From: CAYVFC01 sp964450715
Lineage (GTDB): Bacteria; Myxococcota_A; Polyangia; Polyangiales; JAFGIB01
Assembly (NCBI GenBank): GCA_964450715.1
Contig: CAYVFC010000094.1
Coordinates: forward strand, 1 to 32,810
DNA length: 32,810 bases
Direction: 5' to 3'
In this document: piece after piece, positions 24,641 to 32,196 of the stretch
Layout: each line of letters starts with the position of its first letter
Numbering within the stretch: position 1 is the first letter of the stretch
Translations under genes and position numbers: made by a program
The notes under the pieces: generated by a model
Seen by the model: only the letters and a program-made list of their open reading frames with translations
What the model was told of the DNA's origin: nothing
Databases searched by the model: none

Positions 24641-27337
24641 CGCCGGCAGCACCAGCACGCTGGCCAGCAGGCACAGCCCGATGCCCAGCGTCAGCAGCAG
24701 TCCCATGCCCTGCATGGCGCGGTACTCGGCGGTCATCAGCGCGCCGAAGCCGGCCATGGTGGTGAGCGAGGCGACGATGACGGCCGCGCCCGTGCCGCGC
24801 ACCAAGTCGGAGAGGCGCGCCTGCTGCTCGCCGCGGGCCAGGCTCTGGCGATAGCGGTACATGATCTGCGAGCCCGTGTTCACACCGATGCCCATCAGCA
24901 ACGGTAACGCCACCAAGTTCGCCGCGTTGAAGACCAGGCCGAGCGGCTTCATGGCGCCCAGCATCCAGATCCAGCCCAGCGCGACCGGCAGCAGGGCCAG
25001 CGCCGCGTGGCGCGCGTTGCGAAAGAGGACGAGCAGCGTCAGCGCGATCAGGACCGCGGCCAGCAGGGCCGCGCGCCCGAAGCCGTCGATAATGAGCCGC
25101 TCGTTGGGCTGGATGTTGATCGCGATTCCGGTGGCGCTGGGATCGATTCCGAGCAATCTCCGGTTGAAGCGCTCGGCCACCTCCGGCTGCCAGATGTCGC
25201 CCGCGGGATAGGCGTACAGGGCCAACAGCTTCCCGTCCTTGGAGAGGAAGCGGGCCCGGAACAGGGGCGGTACCTGCTCCGCGCCATACGCTTGCTGCCG
25301 CACCGCGTCGCGAGCCGACCGGAGGCCTCTTTCCAGCACCGCCGCTGCGCGCCGCTCCAGATCGCGTACCGCCTGCAGATCGCCCTCGGCCGAGAGGCGC
25401 GCGACGGTCTTCCCGAGCGCTACCACGCTGGCCGATACCTCGCGCGCCGGCGCCGGGTCGCGACCGCCCTGCTGCAGGGCGAAGGCCACCTCGTCAAAGG
25501 CGTCCTGTAGAGCGACGAGCGCGTCCGCCAGCGCCTCGGCTCTCCCCGAGTCGTCCGCTTCCGTAGGCTCTCCGCCGGAAAGCGCGCGGTCCAGTCGCTC
25601 GAGCCCGCCCTGCAGCGCGGCCAGCCCGGCATCGTCCAACGGCGGCAACAGATCGGTAAGCGTCTGTACGGCGCTCACCTCGGGCGCCCGGCGTAGCCGT
25701 TCGGCCAGTTCCCGGGCCTGTTCCAAAGAGCCGGCTTGCAGGTTGGCGAAGGTGGCTCCGACGCCGGGGGTCTCCTCGATTTGCCGCAGGGCGAGGTAGC
25801 TCTCGCTGTGCTCGGGCAAAAAGTCGTAGAAGCGGCCGTCGTAGCCCGGACCGCGCGGCAGGAAGCAGAGCACGGCGGCCGCGGTGACGGCCGCTGCGGA
25901 TACAAGGATCAATTTGGGCGCACGTGCCACCAGCGTCATGATGCCGGCCACACCGGGCAGCTCCGGCGAGGGGATGGTGCGCGGTCCGGCTCCCAGCCGC
26001 GTCAGGGGCGGCAGCAGGAGAAAAGTGAAGACGGCCATGGTGCCGATGCCGAAGACCGTGATCACCCCCAGCTCGGAGAAGGCGGTGAACTCGGTGGTGG
26101 CCACGGTGAGAAAGGCCAGCACCGTGGTCACCGCCTCGGTGGCCACCCCGGGGCCGGCCAGCAGCAGCGCCGAGCGCATGGCCTCGGGGCCGTTTTTGCC
26201 CGACCGCTGCTCCTCGCCGTAGCGTTGATAGAGGAACACCCCGAAATCGATACCCAGGCCGAGAAGCACGGAGATGAAGCTCGAGGTGATCAGGTTCAGG
26301 TCGTCGTAGAGCAGCTCCACCGCGGCCAGGGTGACGACGATGGAGCCGCCGAGCGGCACCAGCGCCAGCACCGTGGGGCGCGGCGAGCGAAAGGCCAGGT
26401 AGAGCACCAGCAGAATGAGAAACGCCGACACCAGCGAGGCGTTCCGCAATCCCTTGCGCACCTCGACGAGCTCGTCGACCGCCAGCGCCGGCACCCCGGT
26501 CAGGTTCGCCGTCACCGCCTGGGCGTCCGCGCCCTGCATCGCCTGCTTGACCGCCCCGCGGATGGCACGGACCAGGGGGGCGAGCACCGTGCCCTCGTCG
26601 CTCTCGAGCTCTGCCATCATGACCACGAAGTGCAGCCGGCCGTCCGCGCTCGCCAGGTAGCCGTAGTCATCCAGGCTCTGTCCGGCACTCCGCCCCTGCT
26701 CGAGCAGCTCGCCCAGGCGCAGGCGCGATCCGTCGCCGCCCAGCTGCCCGTTCGCCGCCTGCAGCACCCCGGCCAGCAGCCCGAGCGCCCGCTCGGGCGA
26801 TGGTTCCCCGCCGCCTCCGGCGGCCGGGGAGGCGAACGGATCCGGAGACTCTCCGCTCAGACCCTCCTGGATACGCTGTTCAAAGTACCGCGTCCAGGCG
26901 GCCAGCTCGCCCCGCAGCGCTGCCGGTCCCTGTTCCCGTACCGCCCGGGCCAGCTCATCCAGCAAGCCGGGAGCGTGGAAGAAAAGCGCCTCGGCCAGCT
27001 GTTCGGGGCCGATCCGGCCGAGCACCCGCGATCGCAGCTCGGGGAGCCGCTCCAGCCGCGGCAACAACCGATCCACCACCTCTCGACGCTGCTCCGCGGT
27101 GCCCCCCGACAACACCAGCACCGCCGAGTCTGGCATGCCGAAGCGCCGGTAGAACTCCATCAGCCGCGCCTGGTGCGGCAGCTCCTCCGAGACCAGGGTC
27201 TGGCGCGAGGTGCTGACGTCGAGCGGTCCCAGCACCACGACCAGGGCGCTGGCCGCCACCAGCAGCGCGATTGCCAGCAGGCAGGCGCGCGGCCAGCGCG
27301 TTGCCAGGGTGACAAGCGATTGAAACGACTCTCTCAT
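24611..27337 (-). CDS. RND-superfamily (MMPL/HpnN-like) lipid transporter
   Basis: A 908-residue inner-membrane exporter, the usual length for HpnN. The first transmembrane helix is at about 17-36, then a large periplasmic domain (about 40-300), five or six helices with the conserved SVLLGLGIDFGVFLYQRYGE segment, a second periplasmic domain (about 480-760) and a second helix block with LLMGIGVNTGSQIMYRYRQ. In the second block the expected Asp of the proton-relay-like motif is Asn. HpnN-type proteins move hopanoids or other lipids to the outer membrane, which fits an envelope-focused neighbourhood, but no hopanoid cyclase gene is seen here, so the substrate is unproven. Its 3' end overlaps the TPR gene by 30 bp. 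Start ATG at 27337; weak ribosome site. Confidence 0.85.
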   Translation of the reverse strand: MRESFQSLVTLATRWPRACLLAIALLVAASALVVVLGPLDVSTSRQTLVSEELPHQARLMEFYRRFGMPDSAVLVLSGGTAEQRREVVDRLLPRLERLPELRSRVLGRIGPEQLAEALFFHAPGLLDELARAVREQGPAALRGELAAWTRYFEQRIQEGLSGESPDPFASPAAGGGGEPSPERALGLLAGVLQAANGQLGGDGSRLRLGELLEQGRSAGQSLDDYGYLASADGRLHFVVMMAELESDEGTVLAPLVRAIRGAVKQAMQGADAQAVTANLTGVPALAVDELVEVRKGLRNASLVSAFLILLVLYLAFRSPRPTVLALVPLGGSIVVTLAAVELLYDDLNLITSSFISVLLGLGIDFGVFLYQRYGEEQRSGKNGPEAMRSALLLAGPGVATEAVTTVLAFLTVATTEFTAFSELGVITVFGIGTMAVFTFLLLPPLTRLGAGPRTIPSPELPGVAGIMTLVARAPKLILVSAAAVTAAAVLCFLPRGPGYDGRFYDFLPEHSESYLALRQIEETPGVGATFANLQAGSLEQARELAERLRRAPEVSAVQTLTDLLPPLDDAGLAALQGGLERLDRALSGGEPTEADDSGRAEALADALVALQDAFDEVAFALQQGGRDPAPAREVSASVVALGKTVARLSAEGDLQAVRDLERRAAAVLERGLRSARDAVRQQAYGAEQVPPLFRARFLSKDGKLLALYAYPAGDIWQPEVAERFNRRLLGIDPSATGIAINIQPNERLIIDGFGRAALLAAVLIALTLLVLFRNARHAALALLPVALGWIWMLGAMKPLGLVFNAANLVALPLLMGIGVNTGSQIMYRYRQSLARGEQQARLSDLVRGTGAAVIVASLTTMAGFGALMTAEYRAMQGMGLLLTLGIGLCLLASVLVLPALLVVLGRAR

Positions 27338-27374
27338 CGGGTCTAAGGCCTATCCATCACGGCCGCCTCGCGCA

Positions 27375-27406
27375 AGAGATCTCTCGCTCTAGAGCGCCGA
27401 AGGCGC
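27375..27406. promoter_or_regulatory. Cluster of palindromes in a divergent promoter region
   Basis: Three symmetric elements follow without a gap: AGAGATCTCT (27375-27384), CGCTCTAGAGCG (27385-27396), and GCGCC-GAA-GGCGC (27394-27406). They lie between the RND gene and the promoter of the Asp/Cys lipoprotein, a place where an operator would sit. Dense symmetry makes chance less likely but binding is not shown. Confidence 0.4.
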
Positions 27407-27409
27407 GGT

Positions 27410-27439
27410 TTGACAAGGGATTCGGCGAAAGGATATTTT
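27410..27439 (+). promoter_or_regulatory. Sigma-70-type promoter for the Asp/Cys lipoprotein
   Basis: TTGACA (27410-27415, a perfect -35) and TATTTT (27434-27439, 4 of 6 to TATAAT) are 18 bp apart. A transcript would start near 27446, leaving a leader of about 47 nt occupied mostly by a hairpin. Confidence 0.55.
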
Positions 27440-27444
27440 GCATT

Positions 27445-27471
27445 TTGCAGAGAAATTAGGTTCTCCTGCAA
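27445..27471 (+). promoter_or_regulatory. Leader hairpin before the lipoprotein start
   Basis: TTGCAGAGAA (27445-27454) pairs with TTCTCCTGCAA (27461-27471) with a single bulge and a 6-nt ATTAGG loop. It starts at the predicted transcript start and ends about 10 nt before the AAGGGGAA ribosome site. It might protect the 5' end or modulate translation. Confidence 0.4.
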
Positions 27472-27492
27472 TTCGATAAAAGGGGAAGCATT

Positions 27493-29305
27493 ATGCGCGC
27501 GGTTGTATTCACTTGGCTGGTTGGCGCTTCGACGCTTTTCGCGATGGTTGTCGCTGGATGCGGCGATAGTCACTCGAAGGAGCCGCCGGCGCAGCAGCGC
27601 TTTTGCCGGGCGCTTTGCGATTTCGGCCAGAAGTGCGATCTGACGCACTTCGAGGATCGGTACGACTCGTCGCAGCGGTGTGTCGAAGAATGCGAGGCCG
27701 ACCCGTTCGACGAAGAACCCGGCCCGGTCTGCAAGGCGGCCGTGGATGCGCTGGCGGACTGCCTGGAGACACTGGCGTGTGGAGACTTTACCGCGTGGGT
27801 TCAAGGGTTTCCGTGCGGCGCGCAGAGCTATTCGTGTCAGGCCGAGGTTCAGGAGGTAATGGATGCCTGCGGGGATCGGTGCACGGAGCGCTCCTGTGAC
27901 GATGAGATCGACAACGACTCGGACGGCGACGCGGACTGCGCCGATCCGGACTGCAGCGGGGACCCGACGTGCGCCGGCGAGGTCGAGACTGATTGCAGCG
28001 ACGGCATTGACGACGACGGGGACGGCGACACCGACTGCGAGGACTCGAGCTGTGTCAGCGATCCGGACTGCGCCGGCGAGGTCGAGACTGATTGCAGCGA
28101 CGGCATTGACGACGACGGGGACGNNNNNNNNNNNNNNNNNNNNNNNNNNNNNNNNNNNNNNNNNNNNNNNNNNNNNNNNNNNNNNNNNNNNNNNNNNNNN
28201 NNNNNNNNNNNNNNNNNNNNNNNGCGACACCGACTGCGAGGACTCGAGCTGCGCCGGCGATCCGGCCTGCGCCGATCCAGTCGAGGGCAACTGCAACGAC
28301 GGCGTAGACAACGACGGGGACGGCGACAGCGATTGCGACGATGCGGACTGCGCGAGCGATACCAGCTGCCTGCCCGAGACCGATTGCGACGACGGCGCGG
28401 ACAACGACGGGGACGGCGACAGCGACTGCGACGACGCGGACTGTGCGAGCGATACCAGCTGCTTGCCCGAGACCGATTGCGACGACGGCGCGGACAACGA
28501 CGGGGACGGCGACACCGATTGCGACGACCCGGGCTGCGTCGGCGATCCCGCCTGCATCCCGGACAGCGAGGTCGACTGCAACGACGGCAAGGACGAGGAC
28601 CAGGACGGGGATACGGATTGCGGCGACGCGGACTGCGCGAGCGATGCGGTGTGCTTGCCCGAGACCGATTGCGACGACGGCACCGACAACGACCAGGACG
28701 GGGATATGGACTGCGACGACGCGGATTGCGCGAGCGATGCGGTGTGCCTGCCCGAGAGCGACTGCGACGACGGCGTGGACAACGACGGGGATGGCGACAC
28801 CGATTGCGACGACCCGGGTTGCGCCGCCGATCTCGCCTGTATTCCCGAGAACGAGGTCGACTGTGGCAACGGCAAGGACGAGGACCGGGACGGATTCACC
28901 GACTGTGCAGACTACGACTGCTTCGAGGACACCGTTTCCTGCGCCGGCAATGCCGAGGTCAGCTGCAGCGACGGGGTGGACAATGACAGCGATGGTGCGA
29001 CCGATTGTGCGGACGAGACGTGCGCCGAATCGGTGGCTTGCAGCGCCGGAGGATTTTCCTGCGCCGAGATCGCCCTCTGCTCGTCTACCTGCGATACGTC
29101 GGACGTGCCATGCGCGTTGGCCTGCATGGACAACGGATGTCAGGCCTCCTCGGATGCATTCGAGCTCCTGCTGACCTGCCTGTACTACTGGTGCAACTCC
29201 GAGTGTTTTTCCTCCGGGGGTTCGCGAAGCGCGGACTGCGTTACCTGCTCCGACGACAACTGCTCAATGGAAGCCGGCGCTTGCGAACAAGAAACCTGTA
29301 CATGA
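27493..29305 (+). CDS. Asp/Cys-repeat surface lipoprotein, interrupted by an assembly gap
   Basis: A lipoprotein with lipobox VAGC (C23). Residues about 35-135 are a Cys-rich domain (FCRALCDFGQKCD...CVEEC). Then come tandem acidic units of the type CxDGxDNDGDGDxDCDDxDC, which resemble MopE- and calcium-binding Asp repeats and are likely metal-binding. Units near 27973-28123 are a perfect 99-nt (33-residue) repeat. After the gap the same pattern runs on to about 29035, then a Cys-rich tail (about 29041-29302). The reading frame before the gap (27493 frame) and after it (28224 onward) differ by one, but that is set by the arbitrary 100-N filler: a true length divisible by three, including zero, restores one continuous frame. 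The ribosome site AAGGGGAA precedes the ATG. It should be an outer-membrane-anchored, Ca2+-dependent surface protein. Confidence 0.8.
28124..28223. other. Assembly gap of exactly 100 Ns
   Basis: A 100-N placeholder inside a 99-nt tandem repeat. The base before it ends ...GGGGACG and the bases after it begin GCGACACCGACTGC, the exact junction found in the intact repeat at about 28017-28034. Zero missing bases would join the two sides perfectly in frame; extra multiples of 99 would too. Confidence 0.95.
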
Positions 29306-29433
29306 CGGCCGAGATCCGCAGACTGCCCGGGTCGCGGTTTCGGTGAGCGTGGCCAGCATCGGTCTCGTGAGCGCCCGCACCAGCGCAGAGGCCCTCCGGG
29401 AGCGGGTGCTGGGAGCGGATACTCGAGGACCAG

Positions 29434-30501
29434 GTGGTGAAACACGACATGTCGCCGGGCTCTGACGAAGCACTGGACGCCTTTGTCGTGCAACTGGACC
29501 GAGAGCTCTCGCGGCTCATCGACGCCGCGTCGAGCGGAGCCCGGCAATGGGCCGAGGCCATGAGCTGTGTGCAGGCGATGGTGGACGCCGGGGGCAAGAG
29601 GGTGCGACCCAGGTTGTTCGCCGCTTCGTTTCTGGCTGCCGGGGGTCGGGAGCTCACCTCTCCCATCGTAACTTTTGGCGCCGGTATCGAGTTGATACAC
29701 ACCTGCATGCTCATCCACGACGACGTGATGGATCGCTCCGAGCTGCGGCGAGGGGGGCCGGCTGTCCACGTCGCGCTGCAGCGCGGGCTCATTCAGGATC
29801 GGCGGCGCGCGGAGAACGTCGCCATTATCATGGGCGATATGTTGGCCATGATGGCCGCCCACCAGTTCATAGCCGAGGATCTGGATCCGCACCGAGCGCG
29901 ACGCGCCGCTGCCGCGGTCCACGAAGCGATTCGCGCCACCGCCGAGGGGCAGTTAATCGACGTGATCCACGGAGCGTTGCCCATCGATGACGTCGATGAG
30001 GAAGATATCCTGCGGATGTGCCGCCTCAAGACCGCCTGCTTTGCCTGCGAAGCGCCGCTGAGAGCTGGTGTCATCCTGGCCGGAGCCAGCCCCGAGACCG
30101 AGGAGGCCATGGCGCGTTTCGGGCGCCGGCTGGGTACGGCCTATCAGCTCCGCGACGACCTTATAGGATTTATCGGTAATGATGCGGCCACCGGTAAACG
30201 GTCCGTGGACGACTGGCTCGAGGGTAAAAAGACCCTGCTGCTGCTGCGCCTGTGGCAGCGCTGCGACACGACCGAGCGGGCGCGAATCACCGGGCTGCTG
30301 CAGAAGGGCGAGAGCATCGAGCAGGCGATCGACTGGCTGCGGGAGAGGGCCCGGGAACGGCGAGTGGTGGAGGAGCTGGAGGAGCAAATCGGTGCCTTGA
30401 GCCGGCAGGCCCTGCAGGCCTTGGAATCGGTGGAGCTGGTGGACCGGTGGCGCGACTACCTGTCGTTGCTCGTCCGGTGGCTGGTATACCGAACCCGATA
30501 A
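29434..30501 (+). CDS. Polyprenyl (geranylgeranyl-type) diphosphate synthase
   Basis: A 355-residue all-helical trans-prenyltransferase. Substrate-binding GGKRVRP is at 53-59. The first aspartate-rich motif is DDVMD at 96-100, preceded by LIHTCMLIH. GQLIDV and the LKTA segment (K199, T200) follow, and the second Asp motif is RDDLIGFIGNDAATGKRSVD (240-259), the DDLxG...D form seen in many bacterial GGPP/FPP synthases. It joins IPP units to an allylic diphosphate to make C15-C20+ chains; the chain length cannot be read here. Candidate starts are GTG 29434, GTG 29437 and ATG 29449; GAGG at 29425-29428 best fits GTG 29434. It may serve carotenoid, quinone or hopanoid-type lipid synthesis. A 14-codon frame with its own ribosome site follows. 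Confidence 0.9.
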   Translation: MVKHDMSPGSDEALDAFVVQLDRELSRLIDAASSGARQWAEAMSCVQAMVDAGGKRVRPRLFAASFLAAGGRELTSPIVTFGAGIELIHTCMLIHDDVMDRSELRRGGPAVHVALQRGLIQDRRRAENVAIIMGDMLAMMAAHQFIAEDLDPHRARRAAAAVHEAIRATAEGQLIDVIHGALPIDDVDEEDILRMCRLKTACFACEAPLRAGVILAGASPETEEAMARFGRRLGTAYQLRDDLIGFIGNDAATGKRSVDDWLEGKKTLLLLRLWQRCDTTERARITGLLQKGESIEQAIDWLRERARERRVVEELEEQIGALSRQALQALESVELVDRWRDYLSLLVRWLVYRTR

Positions 30502-30512
30502 AGGAACTTGCG

Positions 30513-30557
30513 ATGGCCTTGACTGAAGACAGTATAGGACCAGGCTCGCCACCATAG
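30513..30557 (+). CDS. Possible 14-residue peptide
   Basis: An ATG at 30513 (MALTEDSIGPGSPP, stop at 30555-30557) is preceded by AAGGA at 30501-30505, an ideal 7-nt spacing, 11 nt after the prenyl synthase stop. It may be a real small peptide, the start of a broken gene or chance. It ends 1 bp before the stop of the convergent membrane gene at 30559. Confidence 0.2.
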   Translation: MALTEDSIGPGSPP

Positions 30558-30558
30558 C

Positions 30559-30891
30559 TCACAACACAGTGGTCAGCTCGCTGATGAGCAAACCGAATCC
30601 AAAGCTCACGGCATTGGCCAAAAGCGCCCACACCCAGGCCCGCTCGATCTTGCACGCGCTCAGATAAAGGGTCTCCGCGACTACGGCAAACGATTCGGTA
30701 GCGGCGACGGCGCCCCAGAATCCTAGGTGCTGCATCAACCGCCCCGTGGTCGCCCATACCACGGGGTGGGTGATCGCGCTCGCTACAAAGGCGATCAGCA
30801 GACGCTTGGGCCAAGACCGCGCGCGCGCCGCGATCGCATAAATCGGCATCTCGAAGAGTTGGGTCAGCAGAAATGCCTTGAGCCAGAGCAC
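30559..30891 (-). CDS. Small multi-pass membrane protein of unknown function
   Basis: A 110-residue protein with about four hydrophobic helices (roughly 3-22, 30-48, 58-76, 88-108). It contains FLLTQLFEMPIYA, ITHPVVW, and ANAVSFGFG, with Glu/Pro and His/Pro pairs inside the helices, resembling an uncharacterised family of four-helix membrane proteins. The start is GTG at 30891, 9 bp after the stop of the upstream 72-residue gene, so it is coupled to it. Together with the ATP-grasp genes it could be an exporter or immunity partner, which is inference. Confidence 0.65.
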   Translation of the reverse strand: MLWLKAFLLTQLFEMPIYAIAARARSWPKRLLIAFVASAITHPVVWATTGRLMQHLGFWGAVAATESFAVVAETLYLSACKIERAWVWALLANAVSFGFGLLISELTTVL

Positions 30892-30900
30892 GGCAGCTCG

Positions 30901-31119
30901 TCAATCCCGGGTTTGGGCTGTCTTGAGCTTCAAGCGTTGTCGGCAGGCCTCGGCAACCGCAAGCACGACCTTGTCCAGGTCGGCCGCCTGATCGCCTTCG
31001 GCCTCCGCCAGAAGGACCTCGTGCTTGAGCGCGCCGATGATTTCGTCGCGATTGACATCCTTCAGTATTCGAACCACGGATTGAACTACGTATTTACGCT
31101 GCTCGGGTGTAAGAGGCAT
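30901..31119 (-). CDS. Small charged protein next to ATP-grasp ligases
   Basis: A 72-residue, helix-rich protein with about 12 acidic and 12 basic residues, no signal peptide and no Cys except one near 59. It contains ILKDVNRDEIIGALKHE and a short tail KLKTAQTRD. It could be a substrate (carrier or precursor) for the ATP-grasp enzymes upstream, but it lacks the Thr/Ser-plus-Asp/Glu core seen in known graspetides. AAGGA lies 9-10 nt before the ATG. A 105-bp gap separates it from the ligase gene; the membrane gene follows 9 bp later. It could equally be a regulator. Confidence 0.65.
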   Translation of the reverse strand: MPLTPEQRKYVVQSVVRILKDVNRDEIIGALKHEVLLAEAEGDQAADLDKVVLAVAEACRQRLKLKTAQTRD

Positions 31120-31214
31120 CGTATCAGTCCTTTCAAAAGCGAAAGTGCTCGCGGGGCATCCGTCGTCCGGTAAATGTTCGATACCACACGACTTCCCCTT
31201 ATAAAAATGGGTCG

Positions 31215-31228
31215 ATGACTGAAGTCAT
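31215..31228 (-). promoter_or_regulatory. Palindrome at the end of the ATP-grasp gene
   Basis: ATGACTGAAGTCAT is a palindrome with a GA centre, spanning the stop codon of the ligase gene. On the minus strand it is followed within about 10 nt by a TTTTTATA tract, so it may act as a weak terminator or attenuator before the small gene. The stem is only 5 to 6 bp. Confidence 0.35.
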
Positions 31229-32196
31229 TCGCCGGGCTCCCAGACCGCGCCGCCGCGTGCGCGCCGGATGAGATAATCGGCCAGCGGGCCCGCCACGTCA
31301 GCGCCGGTGCGGCGGTAAAAATTAGCAAACATAGGCGCAGCGTTGCATTCGAGCACCACGCTCGGCCCGCCGTCACTCGGGCGAATCAAGTCCATGCCGG
31401 TGAACGGTAGGTCCACGGCCCGGGCGGCGATAGCGACCAGCTTCTTGTCTTCGTCGCTCAGGAAAACCAGCTGTACGGGAAGGGGGTTCACCGAAGAGTC
31501 TACGTGGCCGCGATTGCTCAGGGCGCCCGCTGCAATAGATCGACCCGCCACGGCGTACACGCGTACCGTGACGCCGCGTACGTAGCGTTGGATCATCACG
31601 GGCCGCTCGAGAAGTGGCAAGCGCGCGTCTGGATCAAACCGCTGCGTTTTCAGCAGACCCCTAAGCGGCTTGACCACCACCCCGGCGTCATCGTGCTGGC
31701 GTACGAAGGCCTGAATCACTTTAGCATCATTGCCGGCCACAAAGGGCGGAACCGGCACGCCGGCCGCCGCCAGCACTTGTAGATGGTGGACCTTACGCGG
31801 ATGCACCATTTGTGAGTTCAAGGGATTGACGACCGGTCGGTCAAGCAAAGAGATCGCCGCTCGGATCAGAGCCGAAACCTCTCGCTCCTGGGCCTCTGCC
31901 ACCTGCCATTGCGCGCGCACCCCGTACCGCGCTTCGGCGCTTTCCGAAGCCTTCAAGAGCCGCATTTCGCCAAGCGGATATCGCGTGCGTCTGATATAGA
32001 AGGCGTGGGTCTGACCGAGGTCCTTGCCGTCGTAGGTCACCGTGTCGTCCGCGACCTCAAGCCGGTGAACGCCCGTCAGCCCGGTCAGATCGATGGCTTG
32101 CACCCGAGCGCCACGCTCTCTTAGAGCACGGGAAAGGACCTGCACCTCATCGTCAAACCGGGGGCCGAAAATGCCGATCTCGACCGGCTTACTCAT
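31225..32196 (-). CDS. RimK-like ATP-grasp ligase
   Basis: A 323-residue enzyme with an N-terminal pre-ATP-grasp domain (1-120, with an IGIFGPRFDDEVQVLSRAL start) and an ATP-grasp core. Visible core elements are VVNPLNS...KVHHLQVLAAAGVPVPPF (about 122-152), the nucleotide-clamp VVVKPLRG with K176, and the metal ligands D269 (TGMDLIR), E283 and N285 (LECNAAP). This set is typical of RimK-like amino-acid ligases, which activate a carboxylate as an acyl phosphate and couple it to an amine or hydroxyl. Its substrate is unknown. It overlaps the upstream paralogue by 4 bp (ATGA), so the two are likely co-expressed and may form a pair like MvdC/MvdD. Confidence 0.85.
   Translation of the reverse strand: MSKPVEIGIFGPRFDDEVQVLSRALRERGARVQAIDLTGLTGVHRLEVADDTVTYDGKDLGQTHAFYIRRTRYPLGEMRLLKASESAEARYGVRAQWQVAEAQEREVSALIRAAISLLDRPVVNPLNSQMVHPRKVHHLQVLAAAGVPVPPFVAGNDAKVIQAFVRQHDDAGVVVKPLRGLLKTQRFDPDARLPLLERPVMIQRYVRGVTVRVYAVAGRSIAAGALSNRGHVDSSVNPLPVQLVFLSDEDKKLVAIAARAVDLPFTGMDLIRPSDGGPSVVLECNAAPMFANFYRRTGADVAGPLADYLIRRARGGAVWEPGE

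Noticed and set aside
27343..28899. Minus-strand frame through the Asp/Cys repeat region and the gap
   Set aside because: A Ser/Gln-rich shadow of the repeats that also reads through Ns; the plus-strand frame carries the lipobox and Cys pattern.
27493..29305. Frameshifted pseudogene at the assembly gap
   Set aside because: The one-base frame shift comes only from the arbitrary 100-N filler; the flanks join in frame at zero or multiples of 99 bases.
30901..31119. Calling the 72-residue protein a graspetide precursor
   Set aside because: No repeated Thr/Ser and Asp/Glu core motif like those of microviridins or plesiocins is visible; only its position suggests a substrate.
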